64,000 nt of DNA from Karalla daura (taxonomy: Eukaryota; Chordata; Actinopteri; Chaetodontiformes; Leiognathidae): assembly GCA_029224185.1 (NCBI GenBank), contig CM055190.1, positions 21,826,620-21,890,619 of the forward strand, given 5' to 3'. A model generated the notes under the pieces. It ran no database searches. It was given only the letters and a program-made list of their open reading frames with translations, and was not told the origin of the DNA. Every line of letters begins with the position of its first letter. The first letter of the stretch is position 1. Shown piece after piece: positions 1 through 9,154 of the stretch. A program made the translations under genes and the position numbers.

Positions 1-424
1 AACATGTCAGGCTCCTCATTTCTGTATATATGAAGATTTTTCTACGTCTGTGATGGCCAGTTTTTCCTGTTCTTTCTTTTTCACGCTTTTGTTTGCATTT
101 TTGAGCACTTTGATGAGCACCTTGACTCACCAAAAGCCTATTTCTGATTTTTGCGAAAAAAAATTGTGCTAAGTAAAGTAAGGACAGAGATATCCCTGCG
201 CCTATTGTCATTTAACTTGTGTGAAGAAGTGAGAGTTGAAATTGACTCCACATAGAGTCAACTGGTTTTTTTGAGTTGAGTGACACTGACCTGGTGACAT
301 GATGCCCAGTGTCAATTCAAGCATGTGTGTATGGTTAAAACAATACCCAAAAAACTTTTGGCATTTTCTCTCTTTCACTCTCTCTCTCTCTCTCTCTCCC
401 TCCCTCTCCCTGTCCCTGTCTCAG
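1..424 (+). other. 3' part of an intron of the eva1a-like gene
   Basis: AT-rich noncoding sequence upstream of the first recognisable exon. It ends in a long polypyrimidine tract (about 366-420, mostly CT repeats then CCCT repeats) and an AG acceptor at 423-424. The open frames here (for example the ATGs at 299 and 325) read through the CT tract as Ser/Leu repeats and are not credible coding starts. I searched for the expected N-terminal EVA1A sequence (a Met-Ala-Leu-Leu-Ser type start) and did not see it, so the start codon exon is presumably upstream of the window. Confidence 0.75.
366..424 (+). promoter_or_regulatory. Polypyrimidine tract and 3' splice acceptor
   Basis: A CT-repeat pyrimidine tract of about 50 bases leads into TCTCAG, with the AG at 423-424. 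Homology of the downstream reading frame to EVA1A begins right after it, which fixes the acceptor. The first codon of the exon is split: its first base comes from the upstream exon. Confidence 0.75.
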
Positions 425-784
425 ACCAGCCTGAGAGGACAGCCCTGGTCTTCCTGGGTGGGGTCTGCATTGGCCTCCTCGTCACCCTCTGCGCCATCGT
501 CTTCCAGATCCACTGTCGGGCTGACTGTCACTATGGCAACAGCAACCACCCCCACCACCGCCGCCGCAAGAGCAGGCATCACCACCGCCGCCACCACAGC
601 TGCCCGCACCACCAGCCCATCGAGAGCAACCCGGACAGCATGGCCGTGGTGCCCTCTGGGGGCCCCGGGCCCTCAGGGGACAGCGAATCAGAGGAGTGGG
701 ACGAGACGGCCGACCTGTCGGCTCGGAGGCGCAGACGCTTCGAGAGAGCTCTGCTGCACGCCACCATGTTCACCTCAGCAGAGG
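425..784 (+). CDS. eva1a: eva-1 homolog A-like protein, penultimate coding exon (partial gene)
   Basis: This exon encodes about 120 residues of an EVA1/FAM176-family protein. The start reads QPERTALVFLGG and runs into one hydrophobic membrane segment (through LLVTLCAIVFQI), followed by Cys-rich and basic residues. A His/Arg-rich stretch follows (about residues 35-62 of the exon), then an acidic Ser/Glu patch (SGDSESEEWDE) and the conserved block DLSARRRRRFER ... MFTSAE. From family knowledge, EVA1A (TMEM166) is a small single-pass membrane protein of ER and lysosome linked to autophagy and apoptosis. The order membrane segment, acidic linker, R-rich RRFER block and FTSAEE fits EVA1A better than EVA1B or EVA1C. 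The exon ends at 784 and the donor GT is at 785-786. The last codon is split as G|AG and joins 1839 to restore Glu. The His/Arg-rich insertion is not in the mammalian EVA1A sequence as I recall it. Family assignment is firm; the paralogue assignment is likely. Confidence 0.88.
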
Positions 785-786
785 GT

Positions 787-825
787 ACACACACACACAC
801 ACACACACACATAGGGCACACACAC
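787..825 (+). repeat. (AC)n microsatellite at the splice donor
   Basis: About 12 perfect AC units run from 787 to 810, followed by a short interruption and about five more CA units. The repeat starts two bases after the exon's GT donor. Confidence 0.95.
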
Positions 826-1557
826 AAGGATTCGTTGCTAACTTTTAGGGTTTTGCCCATGCACTGCAAAAAAGAGGAGTCTTCAGAACAAGCTGGATTA
901 TCTGTCTATGCAGCAAGATAGTTTCCCTTGATAAGATTTCTTGAAATAAGGTTAAATTTAGAAATAAGACTATAGTGTCAAGCTGAACACTTAAAAATTC
1001 AGATTGAGAAAACTGTTTTTATCCCCGAGGGGCAATTGAGGAAATAATAAAATATGAACCCCTAAAACAAGACAGTGTGTTAGTTTGATCAAAGCACTGT
1101 ACATTACTTTAATTCTAAAGGGAACTGGAATGAAAAGCTGCTGCCACTCTGTTCCTTGATGAATAATGACAGTCCATTCCCAGCAAACATGTACGGCATT
1201 CTCCCGTCATGAATCATTCATATGTGAATGTCAGGCATTGAAGTGGAAGTTTAAAAAAAAAGGGTAAATCTGAACAGAGACAAAATGTGACCTTTCATAG
1301 ATCCATTATTAGCACCAGAGAACAACAATAAATAATCCATTTCAACCACTCTTAAAAGGTGTGTTCAACTCAGTGGGAGGGAGAAAAAATGGAGCACTTG
1401 GAGAAATGAGTTTTGTCTTACAAGACACACACTCACACACAATAGGGAGGTAGATTGCAGACAAAGTGAAGTTGTCATATGCAAGTTGTAATCATTAACC
1501 AGGACCGCCCTGAGTCTAGACATCACCAGGCGCAATTATGTTTTCCATGCTTTGTGG

Positions 1558-1560
<3 letters not shown>

Positions 1561-1607
<47 letters not shown>

Positions 1608-1620
1608 ACACACACACACA
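1561..1620 (+). repeat. (CA)n microsatellite, about 30 units
   Basis: Perfect CA repeat from 1561 to 1602, one T interruption, then CA again to 1620, with looser CA-rich sequence to about 1650. It creates spurious Thr-His open frames. Confidence 0.97.
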
Positions 1621-1743
1621 GCTGTCAAACACACATAAACACACACAGCCTGAACACACATGCTTTGAAATAGAGAGTCTTCTCAACAATGATATTAAAC
1701 TTGATAGCTATGTGAAAGGACAGTGTATGGACATGCCTCAACT

Positions 1744-1790
1744 TTAACGTTCTGTGTGTGCGTGTGTGTGACCTTAACGTTCTGTTTGTG

Positions 1791-1800
<10 letters not shown>
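1744..1800 (+). repeat. 30-bp tandem duplication with branch-point-like motifs
   Basis: A segment beginning TTAACGTTCTG occurs at 1744 and again at 1774, each followed by TG-rich sequence (period 30). Each copy carries TTAAC, which matches the loose branch-point consensus YUNAY. The second copy lies about 60 bases upstream of the acceptor. Confidence 0.7.
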
Positions 1801-1827
<27 letters not shown>

Positions 1828-1838
1828 ATGTGTCTCAG
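1797..1838 (+). repeat. (TG)n microsatellite forming the 3' splice-site tract
   Basis: Thirteen perfect TG units (1797-1822), then a degenerate TG stretch and TCTCAG, with acceptor AG at 1837-1838. It stands where a polypyrimidine tract would normally be. Confidence 0.93.
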
Positions 1839-1951
1839 AGCTGGACCGGGCCCAGCGGCTGGAGGAGCGTGAGAGGATCCTGCGTGAGATCTGGATGAAC
1901 GGACAGCCTGACATCAGCACCGTCACTCAGAGCCTGAACAGATATTACTGA
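1839..1951 (+). CDS. eva1a: eva-1 homolog A-like protein, terminal coding exon
   Basis: The exon contributes AG of the split Glu codon and then 36 codons ending in TGA at 1949-1951. The product reads LDRAQRLEERERILREIW, then MNGQPDISTVTQ and ends SLNRYY. This C-terminal helix (ERAQRLEERERI-REIWMNGQP) is the most conserved part of the EVA1/FAM176 family. The SLNRYY terminus is that of EVA1A, while EVA1B and EVA1C end differently as I recall them. The exon is short (113 bp) because it carries only the C-terminal tail. The stop position and the family-length C terminus show that the gene is intact here. Confidence 0.92.
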
Positions 1952-2434
1952 CACTTCTGTCAGACAGCCCAGTGGAGAGCCATGGGCAGGCGGGTGGATC
2001 GGGGGGAGCATAAACAGATGCACTGATGGAACAACACTGGATAGAATGGAAATAATACACGAGCTCGGGAGGCGACAATGCACCAAAGAGACTCGTATCA
2101 GTCACACTGGCAGCTGTGGCCGTTTCGTCCGTATGAAGAACCAGGAAAAACACAGGACCTCCAACATGGGTGGGACGACAAGCTCCAAAACACCAACAAG
2201 TGAGGAGACAATGAGCTCAAAGCGCTCGCACTGTGATACAAGACTCCTGGCGAAAACTTTTATAACTTTTACAATTTCTAACTGGTGCTTTTTAGAAACA
2301 TTTTGCAGAGGAGGAACAGGAAGTAGTGTGCTGCAGCCATTCATGAGCTGTTGCTGTCTTGTTGGACTTTTCTCACTCTTTTTGTTTATTTCAAAAACGG
2401 ATACAATTGAGCAGTGAGAAGTGAAATATGAAAA

Positions 2435-2440
2435 AATAAA
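2435..2440 (+). promoter_or_regulatory. Poly(A) signal AATAAA (proximal candidate)
   Basis: Canonical AATAAA in an A-rich context about 485 bases after the stop codon. It would give a short 3' UTR. Confidence 0.45.
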
Positions 2441-2690
2441 TTAAAGCTAAGTTCATGCAGGAGAATGAGATGTTAAGCTAAGATTGATTTACTGGTGCTT
2501 GTATTGCTCTAATTCTACATCCTGACCTAAAGTGAATGCACACTTATAGGATGGGTGCAAAAATGGCTATGTAATGGCTAATGAAATGTGGTGATAAGTC
2601 TCTTGCTTTCTTTTGCAGGCTGGAAGATGACCAGTTAGTGAGTGGCAGGCAAAAGGTTGGGCGGTCTGGCCCAAAACTACCATTACTGTG

Positions 2691-2696
2691 AATAAA
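2691..2696 (+). promoter_or_regulatory. Poly(A) signal AATAAA (middle candidate)
   Basis: Canonical hexamer about 740 bases after the stop codon. I see no obvious strong GU-rich downstream element. Confidence 0.35.
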
Positions 2697-3263
2697 TGAT
2701 GAGCAAGTAAAGGATGAGCAAGATGATATGTTTCATCAATATTTTAAGAAAGATAACTATTTCTAGTTCGAGGGGAAGGAAAAGGGCCTGAAGCAAATGT
2801 TTGTGAGCATCCTCATACTTCACTGTTGTGATGTTTCCTTTCAAATTTGCTGGTATTTCATCTATTTGATTGTTCTTCACCAAACACACTGTTTTTCTAA
2901 GTTATGCTTAAGCTCTGTTTCAATATCATTAGTTAATGACAACAAAAAAAATGTATTTAGGTGCATTTTTACAAACTTGTCACGTTTAAGTCTACTTATT
3001 CTTTCTTAAGAAAAAGTCTGCTTCAAACTTAGGAATTTGCATTACATGGCTGTTTGTAATGATGACATGACAACGCATTACTGTGCTAATTCCTAAAACT
3101 TTAACTTTGCCTCCTCACAGCAATGCACATTTGAGTGACAGATGCCCAAACCTTGTCCTGCCTCTGTTAGCATTGTTGCACATTGAGGACAGCACGTCAT
3201 CGTGTTTGACAGGATCATGCTGCCTTTCTTTTCCTGGCTCATGTGATACGAGCTGAAATATGA

Positions 3264-3269
3264 AATAAA
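3264..3269 (+). promoter_or_regulatory. Poly(A) signal AATAAA (distal candidate)
   Basis: Canonical hexamer in TGAAATAAACCTG, followed within about 30 bases by a T/GT-rich stretch (CCGTGTTATTG). This arrangement is typical of a real cleavage site, and I use it as the likely end of the gene. Confidence 0.5.
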
Positions 3270-3330
3270 CCTGTTTTTGCATTCTGTACATACCGTGTTA
3301 TTGAGTAAAGTCCCTCTTTGAAATTGAACC

Positions 3331-3400
3331 AGAATCGCTTTATTCGCAACTTATTCACAAGTATAAGACATACACAGGAATCACATTTACATGTCCTCAC
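3331..3400. repeat. Possible degenerate interspersed-repeat fragment
   Basis: The stretch with CGCTTTATT, then CACAAGTATAAGACATACAC and AGGAATCACATTT resembles a repeat tail seen widely in fish genomes (a TTTATTGGC / ACACAAGGAATTT type pattern). The match is by memory and loose. Confidence 0.3.
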
Positions 3401-3560
3401 TCCCCTTGTGGTCAGAGAGCGAGAGGACGCTGCATCAGAGACGATCCACCTGTTTCAGACTGGGGGATGGAAAGCACGAGACAGTATCACATAAGGGAGG
3501 AGAGGAGGAAAAAAAAGCATTCCAGACTGTGCTCTTGTGGGGGGAACACAGTGTGTGAGT

Positions 3561-3576
3561 GGGGGGGGGGGGGGGG
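3561..3576 (+). repeat. G16 homopolymer
   Basis: Sixteen consecutive G, preceded by a GTGTGTGAGT stretch. It could form a G-quadruplex and is prone to length error in sequencing. Confidence 0.95.
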
Positions 3577-3584
3577 CACACAGT

Positions 3585-3770
3585 AATCAAGGCTGTTTTG
3601 TGTGGATTTTGTTTGTTCTTCCTGTTTCTGTGTGGGTTTTTACTCCGGTTACCCAGTTTCCTCTCACAGTTGAATAACATCTGTCCTGAGATGGACTGGT
3701 GACGTGTGTGAGCGGGGATAGTCTCCAGGAGACAACATTACAGTGCAAAGAAGGTAAGATGATGGATGGA
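3585..3770 (+). repeat. Degenerate teleost interspersed repeat with internal deletion
   Basis: The order of motifs matches a ubiquitous fish repeat: TGTGGATTTTG, then CCTGTTTCTGTGTGGGTTTT, then CCGGTTACCCAGTTTCCTC, then GAGATGGACTGGTGAC, a GGATAGTCTCCAGG segment and the terminal AGATGATGGATGGATGA. The middle section of the element (with the CCCACAGTCCAAA motif) is missing here, but a CTCCCACAGTCCAAA fragment occurs at about 3963-3977. I recognise the pattern but cannot name the family with certainty. Confidence 0.6.
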
Positions 3771-3954
3771 TGAAGGACTTCGTTCTATTTGCACAAGAAA
3801 AAACATAAATAGATGCAATAGGGTTAATGGTTGAGCTGGGTACTGCTCATCTGGGAGAAAAGTTTGTTAGTTTATAATGACAAAACTGCTCAAAAAGGAT
3901 GACATGCAATAACTTTGCCATTTCTGTGTTCATATCTTCTCCCCATTTATATGT

Positions 3955-3990
3955 GTGTTTTCTCCCACAGTCCAAATCATGCAGTAAGGT
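3955..3990 (+). repeat. Second fragment of the same teleost repeat type
   Basis: TTTTCTCCCACAGTCCAAA followed by CATGCAGTAAGGT corresponds to the section absent from the 3585-3770 copy. Confidence 0.4.
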
Positions 3991-4536
3991 CAGCGACACC
4001 ACAATGCGGGTTTGGAGGTGAATGAATGAATGTTTACAATGTCCAAGCATCATGACTATCTGGAGTCTGACTCCCCCTGGTGTCCATGAGGTGTACCTGC
4101 TTCCCAGTCATGCCTCATTATTACTAAATATTTAAGGAAAGGAGATAGTGAGGAAAGCTTCTATAAGTTTATTGTTATAGTCGAATTACTGAAAATAAAA
4201 TGCATCAATTTGATCCTGTATGTTCATGCAGTGGTGCTGCTCAAAGATGCAGTGTCACGCTTTTATTTTATTTCACATTGGTTCTTTGGCAGCAGAAAGT
4301 TAAAGGTAAGCTCAGGACATTGACACGAAAGCAAATGTGTTTTTTTCATTCTAGGTTCCATTCAGAACAAGAATAAAACCTTTTTTGAGTCACCTACTTC
4401 ATAGTAAGTATAGATACACATGCACTGGTGCATCTGCATCACAATGATGCTGTCACTTTGCTATGGGGTTTTTATGTTGCTGTGTTGAGTCTACTGGTGC
4501 CCCAGGATAATCCACTGTGGTTTCCTCTGTTTTTTA

Positions 4537-4765
4537 TACAGTAGCCATGATACCATGGTATTCATGGTGATTTCAAGTACTGTGGTCCTGCCCAGTAGTA
4601 CTGCCATGGCATGGCCACAGCACTTCGTGGTAGCTATGGTACTAACATAGCTTCAGTATAGAAAGTCATGGGAACTATGGTGCTGTGGTTTTAAAACAAT
4701 TTCATTGCTTTTGTCATGGTTTTCATGTTGACAGTATCGAAAAAACACGGAAAACCATGGTTAAT
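4537..4765. repeat. CCATGG/CTATGG-rich degenerate repeat tract
   Basis: CCATGG, CTATGG, TCATGG and their complements recur about every 10-30 bases across this stretch (for example ACCATGGTA near 4552, GCCATGGCATGG near 4601, GCTATGGTA near 4633, AACCATGGTTAA near 4754). Both ends carry ACCATGGT-type palindromes. It resembles ACCATGGT-rich repeats common in fish, but I see no clear terminal repeats or target-site duplication. Confidence 0.45.
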
Positions 4766-5098
4766 CAAAATTAATTTTCACAAACGCCCCTCCCGTTTCA
4801 AGAAGACAGATTAGTCTTCTTATTCTTCTCCAATTTGCCACAAGAAATAAAGTTTCTCCATGTCCGTTTTTGGTTATTCTGACGTTGTGCATCTTGAACC
4901 CTGTTTCCAAACTCTGATTTCAAGTCTGGCATTTATATGTATGTCAGACAATACATGGCTGAATACAAGGTACAAGTGTATTTTGGAATGTCACATGCTG
5001 TCTCTCACCAGATTCAGGCCGTTTTAGAAAATGCATTTCAACGTTAGAAATTTGGGTTTTTGGATGTGCAGTTCACCCAAAATAACGGGGTCTCCTTT

Positions 5099-5264
5099 AA
5101 AGTGAAAATCGCGACCAGCCCATACCTGTCGTCCTCGGCCGGGATCCCGACCCCGAGTGAGCGAGCTCAAATCCACAAATTGGGGTGTGACCTGCCTACG
5201 GGGTGGCCAACGCTCACTGGATTGACTAATCCCAATGCCGGGTGTGGTCCCGGAGCTGAGATAT
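5099..5264 (+). repeat. Divergent edge monomer at the left array boundary
   Basis: The first unit aligns to the consensus without length change but carries many private substitutions: TCGCGACCAGCCCATA instead of AACGACCACCCCGGA, GTCCTCGGC instead of GTTTTGGC, GAGTGAGCG instead of GAGCGAGCG, CACAAATTGGGG instead of CACGATTTGGGG, and GATTGACTAATCCCAAT in the AAAAAGCAATCCCGA part. All following units are far closer to one another. Confidence 0.9.
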
Positions 5265-7030
5265 TAACACTCGCCGAAAGTGAAAAAAACGACCACCCCG
5301 GACCTGTCGTTTTGGCCGGGATGCCGACCCCGAGCGAGCGAGCCCAAACCCACGATTTGGGGTGTGAGCCGCCTCCGGGGTGGCCAACGCTCACTGGAAA
5401 AAGCAATCCCGAGGCCAGGTGTGGTCCCGGAGCTGAGATATTAACACTCGCCGAAAGTGAAAAAAACGACCACCCCGGACCTGTCATTTTGGCCGGGGTG
5501 CCGCCCCCGAGCGAGCGAGCTCAAACCCACGATTTGGGGTGTGAGCCGCCTCCGGGGTGGCCAACGCTCACTGGAAAAAGCAATCCCGAGGCCGGGTGTG
5601 GTCCCGGAGCTGAGATGCTAACACTCGCCGAAAGTGAAAAAAACGACCACCCCGGACCTGTCGTTTTGGCCGGGATCCCGACCCCGAGCGAGCGAGCCCA
5701 AACCCACGATTTGGGGTGTGAGCCGCCTCCGGGGTGGCCAACGCTCACTGGAAAAAGCAATCCCGAGACCAGGTGTGGTCCCGGAGCTGAGATATTAACA
5801 CTCGCCGAAAGTGAAAAAAACGACCACCCCGGACCTGTCGTTTCGGCCGGGATGCCGACCCCGAGCGAGCGAGCTCAAACCCACGATTTGGGGTGTGAGC
5901 CGCCTCCGGGGTGGCCAACGCTCACTGGAAAAAGCAATCCCGAGGCCGGGTGTGGTCCCGGAGCTGAGATGTTAACACTCGCTGAAAGTGAAAAAAACGA
6001 CCACCCCGGACCTGTCGTTTTGGCCGGGATGCCGACCCCGAGCGAGCGAGCCCAAACCCACGTTTTGGGGTGTGAGCCGCCTCCGGGGTGGCCAACGCTC
6101 ACTGGAAAAAGCAATCCCGAGGCCGGGTGTGGTCCCGGAGCTGAGATGTTAACACTCGCTGAAAGTGAAAAAAACGACCACCCCGGACCTGTCGTTTTGG
6201 CCGGGATCCCGACCCCGAGCGAGCGAGCTCAAACCCACGATTTGGGGTGTGAGCCGCCTCCGGGGTGGCCAACGCTCACTGGAAAAAGCAATCCCGAGGC
6301 CAGGTGTGGTCCCGGAGCTGAGATATGAACACTCGCCGAAAGTGAACAAAACGACCACCCCGGACCTGTCGTTTTGGCCGGGATCCCGACCCCGAGCGAG
6401 CGAGCCCAAACCCACGATTTGGGGTGTGAGCCGCCTCCGGGGTGGCCAACGCTCACTGGAAAAAGCAATCCCGAGACCAGGTGTGGTCCCGGAGCTGAGA
6501 TATTAACACTCGCCGAAAGTGAAAAAAACGACCACCCCGGACCTGTCGTTTCGGCCGGGATGCCGACCCCGAGCGAGCGAGCTCAAACCCGCGATTTGGG
6601 GTGTGAGCCGCCTCCGGGGTGGCCAACGCTCACTGGAAAAAGCAATCCCGAGGCCAGGTGTGGTCCCGGAGCTGAGATATTAACACTCGCCGAAAGTGAA
6701 AAAAACGACCACCCCGGACCTGTCGTTTCGGCCGGGATGCCGACCCCGAGCGAGCGAGCTCAAACCCACGATTTGGGGTGTGAGCCGCCTCCGGGGTGGC
6801 CAACGCTCACTGGAAAAAGCAATCCCGAGGCCGGGTGTGGTCCCGGAGCTGAGATGTTAACACTCGCTGAAAGTGAAAAAAACGACCACCCCGGACCTGT
6901 CGTTTTGGCCGGGATGCCGACCCCGAGCGAGCGAGCCCAAACCCACGTTTTGGGGTGTGAGCCGCCTCCGGGGTGGCCAACGCTCACTGGAAAAAGCAAT
7001 CCCGAGGCCGGGTGTGGTCCCGGAGCTGAG

Positions 7031-9154
7031 ATATTAACCCTTGCCGAAAGTGAAAAAAACGACCACCCCGGACCTGTCATTTTGGCCGGGATGCCGCACC
7101 TGAGCGAGCGAGCTCAAACCCACGATTTGGGGTGTGAGCCGCCTCCGGGGTGGCCAACGCTCACTGGAAAAAGCAATCCCGAGGCCGGGTGTGGTCCCGG
7201 AGCTGAGATGTTAACACTCGCCGAAAGTGAAAAAAACGACCACCCCGGACCTGTCGTTTTGGCCGGGATCCCGACCCCGAGCGAGCGAGCCCAAACCCAC
7301 GATTTGGGGTGTGAGCCGCCTCCGGGGTGGCCAACGCTCACTGGAAAAAGCAATCCCGAGACCAGGTGTGGTCCCGGAGCTGAGATATTAACACTCGCCG
7401 AAAGTGAAAAAAACGACCACCCCGGACCTGTCGTTTCGGCCGGGATGCCGACCCCGAGCGAGCGAGCTCAAACCCACGATTTGGGGTGTGAGCCGCCTCC
7501 GGGGTGGCCAACGCTCACTGGAAAAAGCAATCCCGAGGCCGGGTGTGGTCCCGGAGCTGAGATGTTAACACTCGCTGAAAGTGAAAAAAACGACCACCCC
7601 GGACCTGTCATTTTGGCCGGGGTGCCGCCCCCGAGCGAGCGAGCTCAAACCCACGATTTGGGGTGTGAGCCGCCTCCGGGGTGGCCAACGCTCACTGGAA
7701 AAAGCAATCCCGAGGCCAGGTGTGGTCCCGGAGCTGAGATATTAACCCTTGCCGAAAGTGAAAAAAACGACCACCCCGGACCTGTCATTTTGGCCGGGAT
7801 GCCGCACCTGAGCGAGCGAGCTCAAACCCACGATTTGGGGTGTGAGCCGCCTCCGGGGTGGCCAACGCTCACTGGAAAAAGCAATCCCGAGGCCGGGTGT
7901 GGTCCCGGAGCTGAGATGTTAACACTCGCCGAAAGTGAAAAAAACGACCACCCCGGACCTGTCGTTTTGGCCGGGATCCCGACCCCGAGCGAGCGAGCCC
8001 AAACCCACGATTTGGGGTGTGAGCCGCCTCCGGGGTGGCCAACGCTCACTGGAAAAAGCAATCCCGAGACCAGGTGTGGTCCCGGAGCTGAGATATTAAC
8101 ACTCGCCGAAAGTGAAAAAAACGACCACCCCGGACCTGTCGTTTCGGCCGGGATGCCGACCCCGAGCGAGCGAGCTCAAACCCACGATTTGGGGTGTGAG
8201 CCGCCTCCGGGGTGGCCAACGCTCACTGGAAAAAGCAATCCCGAGGCCGGGTGTGGTCCCGGAGCTGAGATGTTAACACTCGCTGAAAGTGAAAAAAACG
8301 ACCACCCCGGACCTGTCGTTTTGGCCGGGATGCCGACCCCGAGCGAGCGAGCCCAAACCCACGTTTTGGGGTGTGAGCCGCCTCCGGGGTGGCCAACGCT
8401 CACTGGAAAAAGCAATCCCGAGGCCGGGTGTGGTCCCGGAGCTGAGATATTAACCCTTGCCGAAAGTGAAAAAAACGACCACCCCGGACCTGTCATTTTG
8501 GCCGGGATGCCGCACCTGAGCGAGCGAGCTCAAACCCACGATTTGGGGTGTGAGCCGCCTCCGGGGTGGCCAACGCTCACTGGAAAAAGCAATCCCGAGG
8601 CCGGGTGTGGTCCCGGAGCTGAGATGTTAACACTCGCCGAAAGTGAAAAAAACGACCACCCCGGACCTGTCGTTTTGGCCGGGATCCCGACCCCGAGCGA
8701 GCGAGCCCAAACCCACGATTTGGGGTGTGAGCCGCCTCCGGGGTGGCCAACGCTCACTGGAAAAAGCAATCCCGAGACCAGGTGTGGTCCCGGAGCTGAG
8801 ATATTAACACTCGCCGAAAGTGAAAAAAACGACCACCCCGGACCTGTCGTTTCGGCCGGGATGCCGACCCCGAGCGAGCGAGCTCAAACCCACGATTTGG
8901 GGTGTGAGCCGCCTCCGGGGTGGCCAACGCTCACTGGAAAAAGCAATCCCGAGGCCGGGTGTGGTCCCGGAGCTGAGATGTTAACACTCGCTGAAAGTGA
9001 AAAAAACGACCACCCCGGACCTGTCGTTTTGGCCGGGATGCCGACCCCGAGCGAGCGAGCCCAAACCCACGTTTTGGGGTGTGAGCCGCCTCCGGGGTGG
9101 CCAACGCTCACTGGAAAAAGCAATCCCGAGGCCGGGTGTGGTCCCGGAGCTGAG
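7031..9154 (+). repeat. 708-bp (4-mer) higher-order repeat, three copies
   Basis: The marker unit carrying both the CCCTTGCC and GCCGCACCTGAGC variants starts at 7031, 7739 and 8447, exactly 708 bp apart; the next CCCTTGCC unit is at 9155. The order of subtypes is: CACCTG unit, GATCCC/GAGACC unit, TTTCGG/ATGTTA unit, CACGTTTTG unit. In the first copy the fourth unit is replaced by a GGGGTGCCGCCCCC unit. Confidence 0.9.

Larger units (their letters stand above)
785..1838 (+). other. Last intron of the eva1a-like gene (1054 bp)
   Basis: GT donor at 785-786 and AG acceptor at 1837-1838. Joining 784 to 1839 keeps the frame and gives the conserved family string FTSAEELDRAQ. The intron opens directly into an AC repeat (787-810), has a long CA repeat in the middle (1561-1620), and closes with a TG repeat just before the acceptor. 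The rest is AT-rich with no supported gene. Confidence 0.85.
1952..3290 (+). other. Probable 3' UTR of the eva1a-like gene
   Basis: Noncoding AT-rich sequence follows the stop codon. It has three AATAAA signals and no further homology to coding exons. The open frames in it (for example 2046-2417 +, 2102-2344 -, 2683-2889 -) are short, lack recognisable protein features and look like chance. The 3' limit is placed about 20 bases after the most distal AATAAA at 3264. Confidence 0.6.
3291..5098. other. Intergenic spacer between the eva1a-like gene and the satellite
   Basis: AT-leaning sequence with no supported gene on either strand. It holds a G16 tract, fragments of degenerate interspersed repeats (about 3331-3400, 3585-3770, 3955-3990) and a CCATGG/CTATGG-rich tract (about 4537-4765). 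The frames at 3435-3680 (-) and 3847-4053 (-) lie over repeat-like sequence and are not called. Confidence 0.7.

Noticed and set aside
325..921. 198-codon frame as a complete gene starting at 325
   Set aside because: Its first about 33 codons read the intronic CT tract and its end reads the CA microsatellite. Only 425-784 matches the EVA1 family, with clean splice sites at both ends.
1479..1747. Thr-His repeat open frames over the CA tract
   Set aside because: They are translations of a CA microsatellite inside an intron.
425..1951. Assignment to EVA1B or EVA1C instead of EVA1A
   Set aside because: The SLNRYY terminus, the DLSxRRxRRFER block and the REIWMNGQP tail fit EVA1A better. EVA1B ends in a different His-Tyr-Tyr context and EVA1C lacks the RRFER block. 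A phylogeny would settle the paralogue.
2046..2417. 123-codon + frame after the eva1a stop
   Set aside because: It has no recognisable domain and low-complexity, UTR-like composition. It overlaps competing - strand frames of equal quality.
5060..5098. ATG in unique flank as the true start of an array-encoded protein
   Set aside because: Only about 13 codons precede the array, with no splice or Kozak support. An open frame entering the array in the right register has a one-in-three chance.
5312..5355. tRNA-like Pol III promoter in the monomer (TGGCCGGGATG as A box, AGCTCAAACCC as B box), suggesting a SINE origin
   Set aside because: Both boxes have mismatches and are only about 17 bases apart, well below the normal spacing. 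No tRNA-like fold or 3' tail is visible.
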